Part shown: in pieces, positions 43,855 to 51,961 of the stretch
Position numbering within the stretch: position 1 is the stretch's first letter
Layout: the number at the start of each line of letters is the position of its first letter
Assembly (NCBI GenBank): GCA_947166355.1
Contig: CAMVDX010000002.1
Span: 124,001 to 188,000, forward strand
From: an uncultured Treponema sp.
GTDB lineage: Bacteria > Spirochaetota > Spirochaetia > Treponematales > Treponemataceae
DNA length: 64,000 nt
Reading direction: 5' to 3'
The notes under the pieces: model-generated
Told to the model about the DNA's origin: nothing
Seen by the model: only the letters and a program-made list of their open reading frames with translations
Databases searched by the model: none
Translations under genes and position numbers: made by a program

Positions 43855-44409
43855 ATGTCTAGAACAAATTTTGGAAAACAAACTTTTATGTATCCGATGC
43901 CGGTACTGATTATTGCAACTTATGATGAAGACGGAACGCCGGATGCAATGAACGCAGCCTGGGGTGGAATCCACGATACAAATCAGATTGCAATTTGTAT
44001 AGATCCGAGCCACAAAACGGCAAAAAATCTTTTAAAGAAAAAGGCATTTACCGTGAGCATGGCAGATGCGGCTCATGTAAAAGAGTGTGATTATGTAGGC
44101 TGTGTTTCGGCAAACAATGTCGCAGACAAATTTGCAAAGGCGGGCTTTACGGCAACTAAATCAGAATTTGTAGATGCACCGGTTATCAACGAGCTCCCAA
44201 TGTGTCTTGAATGTGAAATGCTTTCTTATGAGCCGACTACCGGCTGCATGACGGCAAACATCATTAATATAAATGCAGACGACAGTATTCTTACTGATGG
44301 AAAAATTGATCCTGCAAAGCTCCGTCCAATTACTTATGACCCGGTAAATCATACTTACATCACACTTGGAGAAGTCGCAGGCAAGGCATTTGTAACAAAA
44401 AATTTATAA
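43855..44409 (+). CDS. Flavin reductase family (FMN-binding) protein
   Basis: 184 residues from ATG 43855 behind AAGAGG. It has the flavin-reductase-like split-barrel pattern: YPMPVLIIATYDEDGTPDAM at the start, NAAWGGIHDTNQIAICIDPS, then HKTAKNLLKKKAFTVSMADA and a FAKAGFTATKSEFVDAP insertion. Members bind FMN and transfer electrons or serve as flavin reductases. It is cytosolic. The gene is monocistronic, and the remains of a chemotaxis receptor follow it. Confidence 0.9.
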   Translation: MSRTNFGKQTFMYPMPVLIIATYDEDGTPDAMNAAWGGIHDTNQIAICIDPSHKTAKNLLKKKAFTVSMADAAHVKECDYVGCVSANNVADKFAKAGFTATKSEFVDAPVINELPMCLECEMLSYEPTTGCMTANIININADDSILTDGKIDPAKLRPITYDPVNHTYITLGEVAGKAFVTKNL

Positions 44410-44470
44410 ATTTAAATTCGCGTTATTTGATACACGGTAAAAAAACTAAATTTACACAAATTTATGGAGT

Positions 44471-44726
44471 ATTGTTATAACAGCTAAGCTAAAACGAGTT
44501 TCTGTATTTCTTTGTATTTTTGGTGTTTTTGCCGTGTTCGGCCTTGCAATCCTGATTCAGGGAAATTGCCCGCGGCCGTTTCCGCCCACAGACCTAAACT
44601 GACCTTGAAATGGCCGTGGGAGCTAAGAAAATCAGTGAGAGTGGAACGGAGCTTTCGGAGATTTCTGGAAAGATGAAAGACTCTATAAGTGATATGGGAA
44701 AACAGATAGCTCAGTTTACAGTTTAA
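44471..44726 (+). pseudogene. Remnant of a methyl-accepting chemotaxis protein gene
   Basis: Two pieces in different frames remain. The first (44471-44600) encodes TAKLKRVSVFLCIFGVFAVF plus GLAILIQG, an N-terminal membrane segment, then stops at TGA. The second (44604-44726) encodes EMAVGAKKISESGTELSEIS followed by GKMKDSISDMGKQIAQFTV and a TAA stop, which is the C-terminal end of a spirochaetal MCP signalling domain. The several hundred codons normally between them are absent. It is an internal deletion; no start codon with a ribosome-binding site remains. The stretch 44727-44780 shows nothing else. Confidence 0.8.
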
Positions 44727-44780
44727 CGTAACACGCACTGCTGAACTCGGCCGTCTGTCATTGCTCAGCAATACGGCAAT

Positions 44781-45398
44781 CTATAACTCTTTCACAAAGC
44801 AGTCGCCTTGAGCGGCAGAAACGAATCCCATCTTGCGAAGGTATTTTTCGTGAGACGGGATTTTTGTTTTTGCTGTAAGCTTTTTAATTCCATCATGCTT
44901 CAGATGGTTATAAAGAAACTTTCCGGCAGAACAGTCTCGATAGGCTGGAGTAGTGTAGTCCAGCTTTACGGAAAGTTCGTTGCTGTCAGCAGCCGACTCT
45001 TCTGCAATAAAAACTCCTGCCGGAACTTCGCCGCAGGTAATCAGAAAAATCTTGTCGTTGTCTGCAGGCTTTACAAAATCAGGAAAAAACTTTTTGATGT
45101 CATCATCAAAAGCATAAAGAAAGTGTGCCAGAAATCCGTCGTTTACACCGACGCTTACCGCAGAATATTCTTTTTTGGTATTGTAAAGTTTATGCAGACT
45201 GATAATATTAATCACAATCAGACAGACCTGCATTGCGGCGGTAGGGTAAGAATGAATGCAGAGTGCATATCCGCAAAAGATTACGCTGCCTATAGTATTG
45301 ATAATTCGAAGCTTTACCACCGAGGTCATAAGCATGGAAACGATAACCAGGAATGAACCGGCGTATCCAATCAGTTCTAATAAAAATTGCATGTTCAT
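44781..45398 (-). CDS. YgjV-like membrane region fused to a GNAT-like domain
   Basis: 205 residues. Residues 5-75 have three hydrophobic segments with the LIGYAGSFLVIVSMLMTSVV and IVINIISLHKLYN features of YgjV/inner-membrane proteins. Residues 85-205 resemble an acetyltransferase-type fold: a VPAGVFIAEE strand, LDYTTPAYRDCSAGKFLYNH as the acetyl-CoA-binding loop-helix, and a final KYLRKMGF segment. YgjV-type proteins normally stop after the membrane part. The combination suggests a membrane-tethered transferase of unknown substrate. ATG 45392 is an equally possible start. Confidence 0.72.
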   Translation of the reverse strand: MNMQFLLELIGYAGSFLVIVSMLMTSVVKLRIINTIGSVIFCGYALCIHSYPTAAMQVCLIVINIISLHKLYNTKKEYSAVSVGVNDGFLAHFLYAFDDDIKKFFPDFVKPADNDKIFLITCGEVPAGVFIAEESAADSNELSVKLDYTTPAYRDCSAGKFLYNHLKHDGIKKLTAKTKIPSHEKYLRKMGFVSAAQGDCFVKEL

Positions 45399-45483
45399 AT
45401 TGTTGATTTTATATCAGTATTGTTTTTAGCGCAAATAGAAAATAGCAAGGCGAAAATACCTCGCGTAAAAAAGTCTTTTGTGA

Positions 45484-45494
45484 TATACTAGTAT
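45484..45494 (+). promoter_or_regulatory. uxaC promoter with ATACTAGTAT palindrome
   Basis: TATACT (45484-45489) is a good -10 and overlaps the perfect palindrome ATACTAGTAT (45485-45494), just before the GAGG ribosome-binding site of uxaC. ACTAGTAT also overlaps the -10 of the eda promoter (61765-61772), so one regulator may control both. Confidence 0.5.
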
Positions 45495-45507
45495 GTGAGG
45501 TAAAAAT

Positions 45508-46971
45508 ATGAAACCATTTCTTGACGAAAATTTTATTTTACAGAGCGAGCCTGCTCAGATTCTTTATCATAAATATGCAGAAAGTCAACCGATTTTTGAC
45601 TTTCATAATCATTTAAGTCCTCAGGAGATTTATGAAAATAAACCTCTCGGAAATCTTGCAAATGCCTGGCTCGACCATGACCATTATAAATGGCGTGCCA
45701 TGCGTGCCGCTGGAGTTGATGAAAAACTGATTACCGGACATCTGAATAAAGACGGTACTGTGAAGCAGGTGGTTGAGTCTGCCGAGAATTCAGGAAAGTC
45801 CGAGACCTCCAAAAAATCCGAAGACTTCGATTATTCGCGCTATCTTGCTTTTGTTCGTACTCTTCAGCTTTGTCCCGGAAATCCTCTTTATCACTGGAGC
45901 CATCTTGAATTAAAAAGATATTTTGGAATTGATGTTCCTGTTACAGAAGCTAATGCCCGTGAGATTTGGGATAAGTGTAATGCACTGCTTGCTAAAGAAG
46001 AATTTGGTCCTCGCGGTCTGCTTGAAAAAATGGGTGTGCGCGAGCTTTGTACGACAGACGATCCACTGGACTCTCTTGAATGGCATAAAAAAATCAATAT
46101 GACTAATGCAGCTTTTAAGGTTCGTCCTTCTTTCCGTCCTGATTTGATTATTAATGCTGAAAATCCTGATTTCCCGAATTATATATCACGGCTTCAGGAA
46201 ATGGACTGTACGAAATTCCGTTCTATTTCTGATATGATTTCGGCGGTCGCTCGATGCATGGATTTCTTTAAGCAGAATGGTTCTGTTGTAAGCGATCATT
46301 CTCTTGAAAATGATTTTTATGCTCCGACTACTTTTGATGATGTGAATTATATTTTTGAAAAAGCCTGGATTGGAAAAAGACTTCGTCCGGAAGAGCTTGC
46401 AAAATATAAGGGCTGGGTGTTGACGGAACTCGGAAAGCTTTATGCCCAGAAGGGCTTTGTAATGCAGATTCATATTGGAGCGCTGCGTGACAACAATGCG
46501 GCAATGCTTGAAGCTTCGGGAAAAAATATCGGTGAAGACAGTCTAGCAGATTTCAATTTTGCACCGCAGATTGGAGCTGTGCTCAATGCAATTTATTCTG
46601 CAGAGCCTGAAGCCCGCACAATCCTTTATAATCTTAATCCAAAGGATAACGAAGCACTTGCAACAATGGCTGCAAACTTCCGTAACTGTCAGTTTGGTCC
46701 TGCCTGGTGGTTCAACGATCACAAAGATGGAATTGAAGAACAGATTCGCGTATATGCTCGTACAGCGCCGCTTGGCCGTTACGTTGGTATGCTCACAGAC
46801 AGCCGCAGCTTCCTTTCTTATCTGCGCCACGAATACTTCCGCCGCATTCTGTGCAACTTTATCGGAAACTTAGTAGAGCAGGGCGAGTTCCCGTGGCAGG
46901 AAGAGTCGCTTGGTAAGCTGATCCAGAATATCTGTTATCAGAACGCAATGACTTTCTTTATTCCTGAATAA
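45508..46971 (+). CDS. uxaC: Uronate (glucuronate) isomerase
   Basis: 487 residues behind GTGAGG. It isomerises D-glucuronate to fructuronate and D-galacturonate to tagaturonate, the first step of hexuronate use. Visible motifs are the metal-binding FDFHNHLSPQEI near residue 30, KWRAMRAAGV, LCTTDDPLDSLEWH, VLTELGKLYAQKGFVMQIHI and GMLTDSRSFLSYLRHEYFRR. A Ser/Lys/Glu-rich insertion lies near residues 90-105. The window also encodes the last two enzymes of the pathway (61795-63603). A palindromic ACTAGTAT site at the promoter is shared with them. Confidence 0.95.
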   Translation: MKPFLDENFILQSEPAQILYHKYAESQPIFDFHNHLSPQEIYENKPLGNLANAWLDHDHYKWRAMRAAGVDEKLITGHLNKDGTVKQVVESAENSGKSETSKKSEDFDYSRYLAFVRTLQLCPGNPLYHWSHLELKRYFGIDVPVTEANAREIWDKCNALLAKEEFGPRGLLEKMGVRELCTTDDPLDSLEWHKKINMTNAAFKVRPSFRPDLIINAENPDFPNYISRLQEMDCTKFRSISDMISAVARCMDFFKQNGSVVSDHSLENDFYAPTTFDDVNYIFEKAWIGKRLRPEELAKYKGWVLTELGKLYAQKGFVMQIHIGALRDNNAAMLEASGKNIGEDSLADFNFAPQIGAVLNAIYSAEPEARTILYNLNPKDNEALATMAANFRNCQFGPAWWFNDHKDGIEEQIRVYARTAPLGRYVGMLTDSRSFLSYLRHEYFRRILCNFIGNLVEQGEFPWQEESLGKLIQNICYQNAMTFFIPE

Positions 46972-46999
46972 ATTTTTGAAATGTGATATAATACCAGTT

Positions 47000-47884
47000 A
47001 TGAAGAAAAGAGTTTTATATATCAGCTGTCTTTTTCTCCTGCTTCTGACTTCCTGTACAAGTCTGAATTATGTAGAAAAAGGCCATCAGAAAAATATTGA
47101 AAAGCTGCAGGCCTGCGCCGCTTACAATTCTGAGCCTGTAAATTTTGAAATCAAAATGATGGTGGATGAAGAGCAGGCAGCCCGTATTCGTGCCTACTTT
47201 AAAGAAAAAGCAGACCTCGATCTGGAAGCTCTTGCTGCTTCTCAAATCTCAACCTGGGAAAAAGCTTTGCAACTTGCAGTTTTCGTAGCGAAAAATATTC
47301 CTCATGATAATCAAAGAGAGATGCTTGACGACCGCTCTGCAATCCCTCTTTGGGAATATTCCCGTCGTATTCCGACCGGCTTTAACTGTCGCTGGCACAG
47401 TATTCTTTTGAGCGAGCTTATGCTTGCTGCCGGAATTAAAAACCGCTTTATAACTTGTCATCCAGAATGGGAGGACGACGGTGACTGCCATGTTGTAAAT
47501 ATTGTCTGGCTTCCCGAGCTCAACAAATGGGCAATGATAGATTCAGATATGGTAGAGTTTGTAACTGATGCTGACGGCACTCCGCTTTCTCTTGCAGAAA
47601 TGCGCGAAGAAGTTATCGCCGGCCACACTCTCAACATTAACGTTCTTCCGGGCTTTGAAGATTACTGGGTAGCACAGCCTTCCGGTATTTCATACATGCA
47701 GGCCTACTGGGCAAAGAACCTCTACTGGTTTTCTGCCCACACAACTTACGGCTTTAATCTGGAAGGTACAGACCGCACTCTTCCAGATTCCTATGCTGCG
47801 CTGATTCCTCCGGGATACGACTGTTCAAAGAATTACCGCTCTGGGCATGCAACTTCAAATGCACAGGCCTTCTGGGATTTTTAA
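47000..47884 (+). CDS. Transglutaminase-like lipoprotein
   Basis: 294 residues from ATG 47000. The signal peptide ends in a lipobox, LLLLTSCTS, so the protein is a lipoprotein. Residues 140-200 have the transglutaminase/cysteine-protease triad pattern: TGFNCRWHSILLSELMLAAG with the cysteine, then GDCHVVNIVWLPELNKW with the histidine and WAMIDSDM with the aspartate. The likely role is proteolysis or crosslinking in the envelope. A TATAAT (46987-46992) lies 7 bases before the ATG with no ribosome-binding site, suggesting a leaderless mRNA. The end overlaps the convergent AAA gene by 4 bp. Confidence 0.85.
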   Translation: MKKRVLYISCLFLLLLTSCTSLNYVEKGHQKNIEKLQACAAYNSEPVNFEIKMMVDEEQAARIRAYFKEKADLDLEALAASQISTWEKALQLAVFVAKNIPHDNQREMLDDRSAIPLWEYSRRIPTGFNCRWHSILLSELMLAAGIKNRFITCHPEWEDDGDCHVVNIVWLPELNKWAMIDSDMVEFVTDADGTPLSLAEMREEVIAGHTLNINVLPGFEDYWVAQPSGISYMQAYWAKNLYWFSAHTTYGFNLEGTDRTLPDSYAALIPPGYDCSKNYRSGHATSNAQAFWDF

Positions 47885-49128
47885 TTCCCAAAACCTATCT
47901 GCAGCTGGCGTTCGCTTTCAAGCTTTTCTTTCTGACACCAGGTTTCGATTTCTTTGACGGAGCTGTGTCTGCCGGTAAGAATCTCCTGCATGGTGGCCTT
48001 GCGTACAACGTTGTCTATTTCGCCGCCGCTAAGCGGGTAGCTTGAAGCGAGTTTTTCTGCCGTTGTTTTATCCAGCCAGTCCAGCTTGCTCTTCCAGATT
48101 TTTTCCTTGACTTCTGTGGTCGGCTTTTCAAACTTGATTTTGTAGAGAAAGCGGCGTTCAAAAGCCTTATCCAGAGCTGTTGCCAGATTTGTCGTGATAA
48201 TCAGAATGCCTTGTTGTCTTTCAATATAATCCAGAAGTACAGACTGAATATGATTATTTTCCACATCGTAGCTGCGTTCCGGCTCTTCTATGCGTTTACC
48301 AAAAAGAGCATCAGCCTCGTTGAAAAGTAGAATCGGAAGATTTTCGCCGCGCTCCTTTGCCTGCCTGCAAAAACGGTCGTATTTTTCGAAAATCAGCGAG
48401 AGGTTTGTCGTTGTGCCGCCGCCCCACTGGCTTATGGTTTCCCCGATATCAACATGGTAGATTGCCCTGTCGGTTTTCTTTGCAATCTGATAAACTGATT
48501 CAGTTTTTCCGGTTCCGCTTTCGCCGTAAAGCATTATGCAGATTCCGCGGCTGAGTTTTTTTTCTGTAAGCCGGCTCTGGATTTGCTCGAACTGTTCTTT
48601 CCCAAGATACTCAGTAAGCGTTGCAATATCAGTTTTAATCTCTTCCTTATAGAACATCTCTTTTTCCTGAATTTTTTCGGGATAGGTAAGCTCTCGGTTT
48701 TGAGAATGCAGGCTTTTTTCTAAAAGAGCTCGGTCGCCTTTTACAATTGCCTCTTCCAGTTTTTGCGGAATGCGGTAATGTTTTGACATAGAGCTTGGAT
48801 CAATGCCTTTGTCTGCATAGATAAATCCCTTTTCTTCCAGAGATTTAAATTCATCTTTAAACTGCAGAAAGCGAAGTGGCGTTGTGTCTGCTTCAGAAGA
48901 AAGAATGCCTATATGAACAGGAGTTTCGTTATAGGCGTAATAGCATCTGAAGATTAAGCAGAAAAGCGCAGCTTCATTTTCTGAAAGCTTGAGAAAGTTT
49001 TTTACACGGTTTAAGCAGACTTTTAACTCTGCGTCATTAGTACCATAAAAACAATTTTTTGAAAGATTCGCTGCTACCTTATTGATTCCTTCCAGAATCG
49101 GATTCATACACTCGTAAATATTTGCCAT
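47881..49128 (-). CDS. AAA+ ATPase with helical N-terminal domain
   Basis: 415 residues from ATG 49128 behind AGGAGG; upstream codons come from a repeat. Residues 1-150 are mostly helical with a winged-helix-like stretch. The AAA module follows: Walker A GESGTGKT (202-209), Walker B ILLFNEAD with Asn270 in place of the usual Asp, sensor IIITTNL and arginine finger AFERRFLYKI. The FNEAD variant occurs in a recognisable AAA subfamily, so activity may be retained. It is the last gene of a minus-strand cluster with an ankyrin protein and two DUF4230 proteins. Substrate remodelling is the expected activity; the client is unknown. Confidence 0.85.
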   Translation of the reverse strand: MANIYECMNPILEGINKVAANLSKNCFYGTNDAELKVCLNRVKNFLKLSENEAALFCLIFRCYYAYNETPVHIGILSSEADTTPLRFLQFKDEFKSLEEKGFIYADKGIDPSSMSKHYRIPQKLEEAIVKGDRALLEKSLHSQNRELTYPEKIQEKEMFYKEEIKTDIATLTEYLGKEQFEQIQSRLTEKKLSRGICIMLYGESGTGKTESVYQIAKKTDRAIYHVDIGETISQWGGGTTTNLSLIFEKYDRFCRQAKERGENLPILLFNEADALFGKRIEEPERSYDVENNHIQSVLLDYIERQQGILIITTNLATALDKAFERRFLYKIKFEKPTTEVKEKIWKSKLDWLDKTTAEKLASSYPLSGGEIDNVVRKATMQEILTGRHSSVKEIETWCQKEKLESERQLQIGFGN

Positions 49129-49139
49129 AAGACCTCCTT

Positions 49140-49212
49140 GAAAAGATTGTCGGGTCAAGCCCGACAATGGCACATGAGTCGTGCAGATGCTGAAACAAGT
49201 TCAGCATGACAA
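49140..49212. repeat. Interspersed repeat between AAA and ankyrin genes
   Basis: ATTGTCGGGTCAAGCCCGAC forms a hairpin, followed by AGATGCTGAAACAAGTTCAG and CATGACA as at 3320 and 41945. It lies in the 112-bp gap between the ankyrin and AAA genes. Confidence 0.78.
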
Positions 49213-49240
49213 TACTTTTTGGACCTCCCCAGACGGTTTA

Positions 49241-50383
49241 TTAAAACTTATCCTTGTGTCCAAGATAATAGTCCGGCTTATTGCTGTTCTTATCTTCCTG
49301 GTCTGCAAGGGTCTTTAAATCCTCATGCTCCAGCATCCAGTTGTATATTGCCGGATCTGTATTTGCTGCCGCATAGTGCAGGGCGTTTCTGCCATTCATG
49401 TCTTTGCAATTCCAGACGGCATCGTAGTAGAGCAGCATTTTAATTACGTCCGGATTCGAGTTCAGCTTTGCGGCAAGCATAAGGGGTGTGCAGCCAGCTT
49501 CATTTGTAAGATTTGCGTCGCAGCCCGAAAGCAGCAGCGCTTCAAGAATTTCCGGCGTGTCATTCATGCAGGCTAAGGTTACGTGTTCTCTCTTCATCTT
49601 TGTCAGATAGTAGTTCAGCACCATAGGATTTTTAGCATGAAGGAGGGCAGTTTCCAGACAGGACTCTTCATCTTCATTCAGCTGAGAAGTGGTAAAGAGA
49701 GTCTGAATATAGCCCGCAATTGCGGAACAATTGTTATAGGCTGCGAGGTGAAACATATTATTGCCGCTGCTTGTTCTGGCATTAGTGTCTGCTCCAGCCT
49801 CAACAAGAAGAGTGATGACATCTGTGTTAGACTGCCATCTTGCCGCATTGAGAATTGGTGTAAAACCTTCCTTATCTCTTACCTCTGTGTCAAAGCCAAG
49901 CTTGAGCAGAAAGTGTGTAATTTCCATACTGGAATTTCTTCCCGCCGCCGCAATCAAAAGATTTTCGCCGTCAATATCACAAACCTCAGTATCAGCACCG
50001 GCATCAATAAAGGCCTGAAGCACCTCCGGATTGTCGCTGTATTTTGCCGCATAAAATAAAGGAGTTTCCTGTGTGTCGATGGTTTTTGCTTCTATATTAA
50101 GGTCCTTTGCAAGAAAGAACTTTACCGTTTCCGGATAGTTCGAGGCTGCCGCCCAGTGCAGAAGGGTAGCGCCATCCTCATCCTTGTAGCCAAGGTCAAA
50201 GCCGCATTTTTCGATTACATACTCAATGAACTTTGTATCAGGTGCATTCATAACAGTGTGTGTCAGAATGTCATTCTTAAGCTCCTGATCAAAGCCGTCA
50301 AAATCTCTTACCAACGCATCAAATACCGGAATGTCAGCATTTAAGATTGCGTACTGGAAAGAATCAATGTTCTTTTTTGCCAT
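49241..50383 (-). CDS. Ankyrin-repeat protein
   Basis: 380 residues behind AAAGGAGG. From about residue 50 to 365 it consists of some nine ankyrin repeats of about 35 residues (for example DGATLLHWAAASNYPETVKF, ETPLFYAAKYSDNPEVLQAF, GRNALHYAAANTDPAIYNWM). There is no signal peptide or membrane segment, so it is probably a cytosolic protein-binding scaffold. Many repeats carry an Asn-Pro/Asp-Pro step before the second helix (NPEV, NPDV, DPAI), also seen in the ankyrins of the large STAND-like protein at 54820. It is followed on the same strand by the AAA gene, its likely partner. Confidence 0.92.
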   Translation of the reverse strand: MAKKNIDSFQYAILNADIPVFDALVRDFDGFDQELKNDILTHTVMNAPDTKFIEYVIEKCGFDLGYKDEDGATLLHWAAASNYPETVKFFLAKDLNIEAKTIDTQETPLFYAAKYSDNPEVLQAFIDAGADTEVCDIDGENLLIAAAGRNSSMEITHFLLKLGFDTEVRDKEGFTPILNAARWQSNTDVITLLVEAGADTNARTSSGNNMFHLAAYNNCSAIAGYIQTLFTTSQLNEDEESCLETALLHAKNPMVLNYYLTKMKREHVTLACMNDTPEILEALLLSGCDANLTNEAGCTPLMLAAKLNSNPDVIKMLLYYDAVWNCKDMNGRNALHYAAANTDPAIYNWMLEHEDLKTLADQEDKNSNKPDYYLGHKDKF

Positions 50384-50442
50384 AAGGCCTCCTTTTGAAT
50401 GTTATTATTTATAAGGGTTCAGAACTTATTTTTCGTTTTAAG

Positions 50443-50477
50443 GTAACAGAGCTGGGGTATTGTCCCAACTCTGCTAC
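50443..50477. terminator. Hairpin between DUF4230 and ankyrin genes
   Basis: GTAACAGAGCTGGG (50443-50456) pairs with CCCAACTCTGCTAC (50464-50477) apart from two mismatches. It follows the DUF4230 stop on the minus strand but lacks a good T run, so it may be a partial terminator or a processing hairpin ahead of the ankyrin gene. Confidence 0.4.
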
Positions 50478-50485
50478 TTTCTTGT

Positions 50486-51094
50486 TTATCTGAGTCTTAT
50501 TTCGTACTGGATGATTGAACTTGTCTGAATCTGCAGTTGTTCCAAATCATTTTCGATAAGCTTTGCAGCTCTCTTTTGAGCATCGCGCAGGCATTCTGAT
50601 TGACCTTCTGCATCATTCTTGATTTCTTTGATGGCATTAGACATGGCTGTATTCTGTTCCTTAGCTGAAACTTTTCGAAATATTGTTTTTTCAATTGAAA
50701 AGGAATCTTCTGTGAATGATTCTGGATCGCAATAGACGTTTAAGATTTCTGCCTTTGGTATATAGATAATTTGTTTATCATTTTCCTCGGAAACTTCAAG
50801 CTTGCTTTCATCAATACCAATTTTTACAAGAACCTTATGTTCAATCCAAAGCTGCTTATTTCTCTTCTTAAAGAACCAGTAACCGGCAGAAACTTTTGCA
50901 ACATCATTGTAATCTAGTTCTATTGTGGCTCGTTTGCATATCTCCTGCATTCGTTCAATATCAATTTTGTTGTAAGTTTCTCGTGGTTTAGCAGTTAGCA
51001 TGTTCTTTATGAAAAAGATAAGAACAATAATTAATGCAGCTGCAATAATGGATATAATTAAATACTTAAGATTCAAATTAAACTTAAACTCCAT
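50486..51094 (-). CDS. DUF4230-like membrane-anchored protein (copy 1)
   Basis: 202 residues from ATG 51094 behind AAAGGAG. One membrane segment at about residues 8-30 is followed by an extracytoplasmic or membrane-facing domain with the pattern LWIEHKVLVKIGIDESKLEV and IIYIPKAEILNVYCDPESF, which resembles DUF4230. The C-terminal 50 residues are a charged helix (KRAAKLIENDLEQLQIQ). It is homologous in layout to the next gene. A GCCGGC/GCCGGC hairpin (about 51108-51125) sits directly before the ribosome-binding site. The function of the family is unknown. Confidence 0.7.
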   Translation of the reverse strand: MEFKFNLNLKYLIISIIAAALIIVLIFFIKNMLTAKPRETYNKIDIERMQEICKRATIELDYNDVAKVSAGYWFFKKRNKQLWIEHKVLVKIGIDESKLEVSEENDKQIIYIPKAEILNVYCDPESFTEDSFSIEKTIFRKVSAKEQNTAMSNAIKEIKNDAEGQSECLRDAQKRAAKLIENDLEQLQIQTSSIIQYEIRLR

Positions 51095-51177
51095 ATAATA
51101 ACTCCTTTGCCGGCTATCAGCCGGCATTTTTGTGTTTTAATATAAGGTGCTTTCACACTTAATCAGATAAAAATTGT

Positions 51178-51756
51178 TTAATCGCAGATTATTTTATAGT
51201 TTGGATAGATTGAACTATAAAAGCTTTTTGCAGTATTTTCTGTATTCCTCCTTGCCCTCATTTTTAGGGTTGTATCACAATCAATTCTTTCCTTCATATG
51301 TTCGATGCAAAGTTTGTAGGAATCAGCAGAGATTGTTTCAGTTTCGTATTTTCCTTTTTCAAAGATGTAGTCAATTGAATCAAAATCAACCTTGTAGTCT
51401 AAAATCTTTGGTTCCGGAATATGTAACAGAATAGTTTTTGTTTCATTATTAACCTCAAAGCTTGGCTTTTCTTTTGTACCGATTGTTACCCAGCCTTTGT
51501 AAGTAACTTTATAAAGAAGCTTTTCTTCTGATTTTCCATTTCTCTTTTCAATCGTCTGAACACGCTTTGCAATTCCATTGTAGGGATAGTGCATCATTAG
51601 CAGCTCATCGATATCCTTGATTTGATTAATTGAAGCTTCAGAAGAATAAACAATTTTGTTAGATTGTTTATTTTTCACTGCTCCATAGATGACAAAAAAG
51701 AGAACTACTATAAGTAAAGCTAATCCTCCATACAAAAGTCCCATGTTTTTACTCAT
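51178..51756 (-). CDS. DUF4230-like membrane-anchored protein (copy 2)
   Basis: 192 residues from ATG 51756, seven bases after GGAGG. One N-terminal membrane segment (GLLYGGLALLIVVLFFVIYG) is followed by the same domain as the neighbouring gene: YKVTYKGWVTIGTKEKPSFE, TILLHIPEPKILDYKVDFDS and a C-terminal charged helix. The pair are diverged duplicates. The upstream region carries one of five copies of the YTYTCA-N12-TTTTCA motif (51867-51844), which makes this the first gene of the minus-strand accessory cluster. Confidence 0.7.
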   Translation of the reverse strand: MSKNMGLLYGGLALLIVVLFFVIYGAVKNKQSNKIVYSSEASINQIKDIDELLMMHYPYNGIAKRVQTIEKRNGKSEEKLLYKVTYKGWVTIGTKEKPSFEVNNETKTILLHIPEPKILDYKVDFDSIDYIFEKGKYETETISADSYKLCIEHMKERIDCDTTLKMRARRNTENTAKSFYSSIYPNYKIICD

Positions 51757-51787
51757 TTTACTTACCTCCATAAGTTTATTGTTCTTT

Positions 51788-51867
51788 GCGGAGCTTATCC
51801 GCTTTTTTAAGCAGCCATATCAGCGCTTACATTAGTACTTTGTTGAAAATTCATTAATTTTTGAGAA
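51788..51867 (-). promoter_or_regulatory. Bipartite motif TTCTCA-N12-TTTTCA with 5' hairpins (copy 1)
   Basis: On the minus strand TTCTCA (51867-51862), 12 bases and TTTTCAACAAAG (51849-51838) are followed by a TAAGC...GCTTA stem starting 20 bases after TTTTCA and by GCGGA-TAAGC-TCCGC (51802-51788). The arrangement recurs at 58503, 59310, 60281 and 61472 with identical 12-base spacing. Confidence 0.7.
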
Positions 51868-51926
51868 GTTTTTTTGTTTTTTTCACTTTTTTATATTCTT
51901 AATTTGAAATATAAAAATCTAATCAA

Positions 51927-51955
51927 GTGACAGGCGAAAGCTTATGTGTTAGAAT
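51927..51955 (+). promoter_or_regulatory. Sigma70-like promoter of the STAND-like operon
   Basis: GTGACA (51927-51932), a 17-bp spacer and TAGAAT (51950-51955) form a good promoter. ATG 51962 is 6 bases after the -10 and no ribosome-binding site is present, so the first gene is probably translated from a leaderless mRNA. Confidence 0.72.
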
Positions 51956-51961
51956 AAATGT

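Noticed and set aside
44484..44771. 95-codon minus-strand frame over the chemotaxis-receptor remnant
   Set aside because: The plus-strand receptor fragments explain the sequence; the minus frame has no recognisable features.
47881..49173. Upstream extension of the AAA ATPase to 49173
   Set aside because: The extra 15 codons come from an interspersed repeat; ATG 49128 follows AGGAGG.
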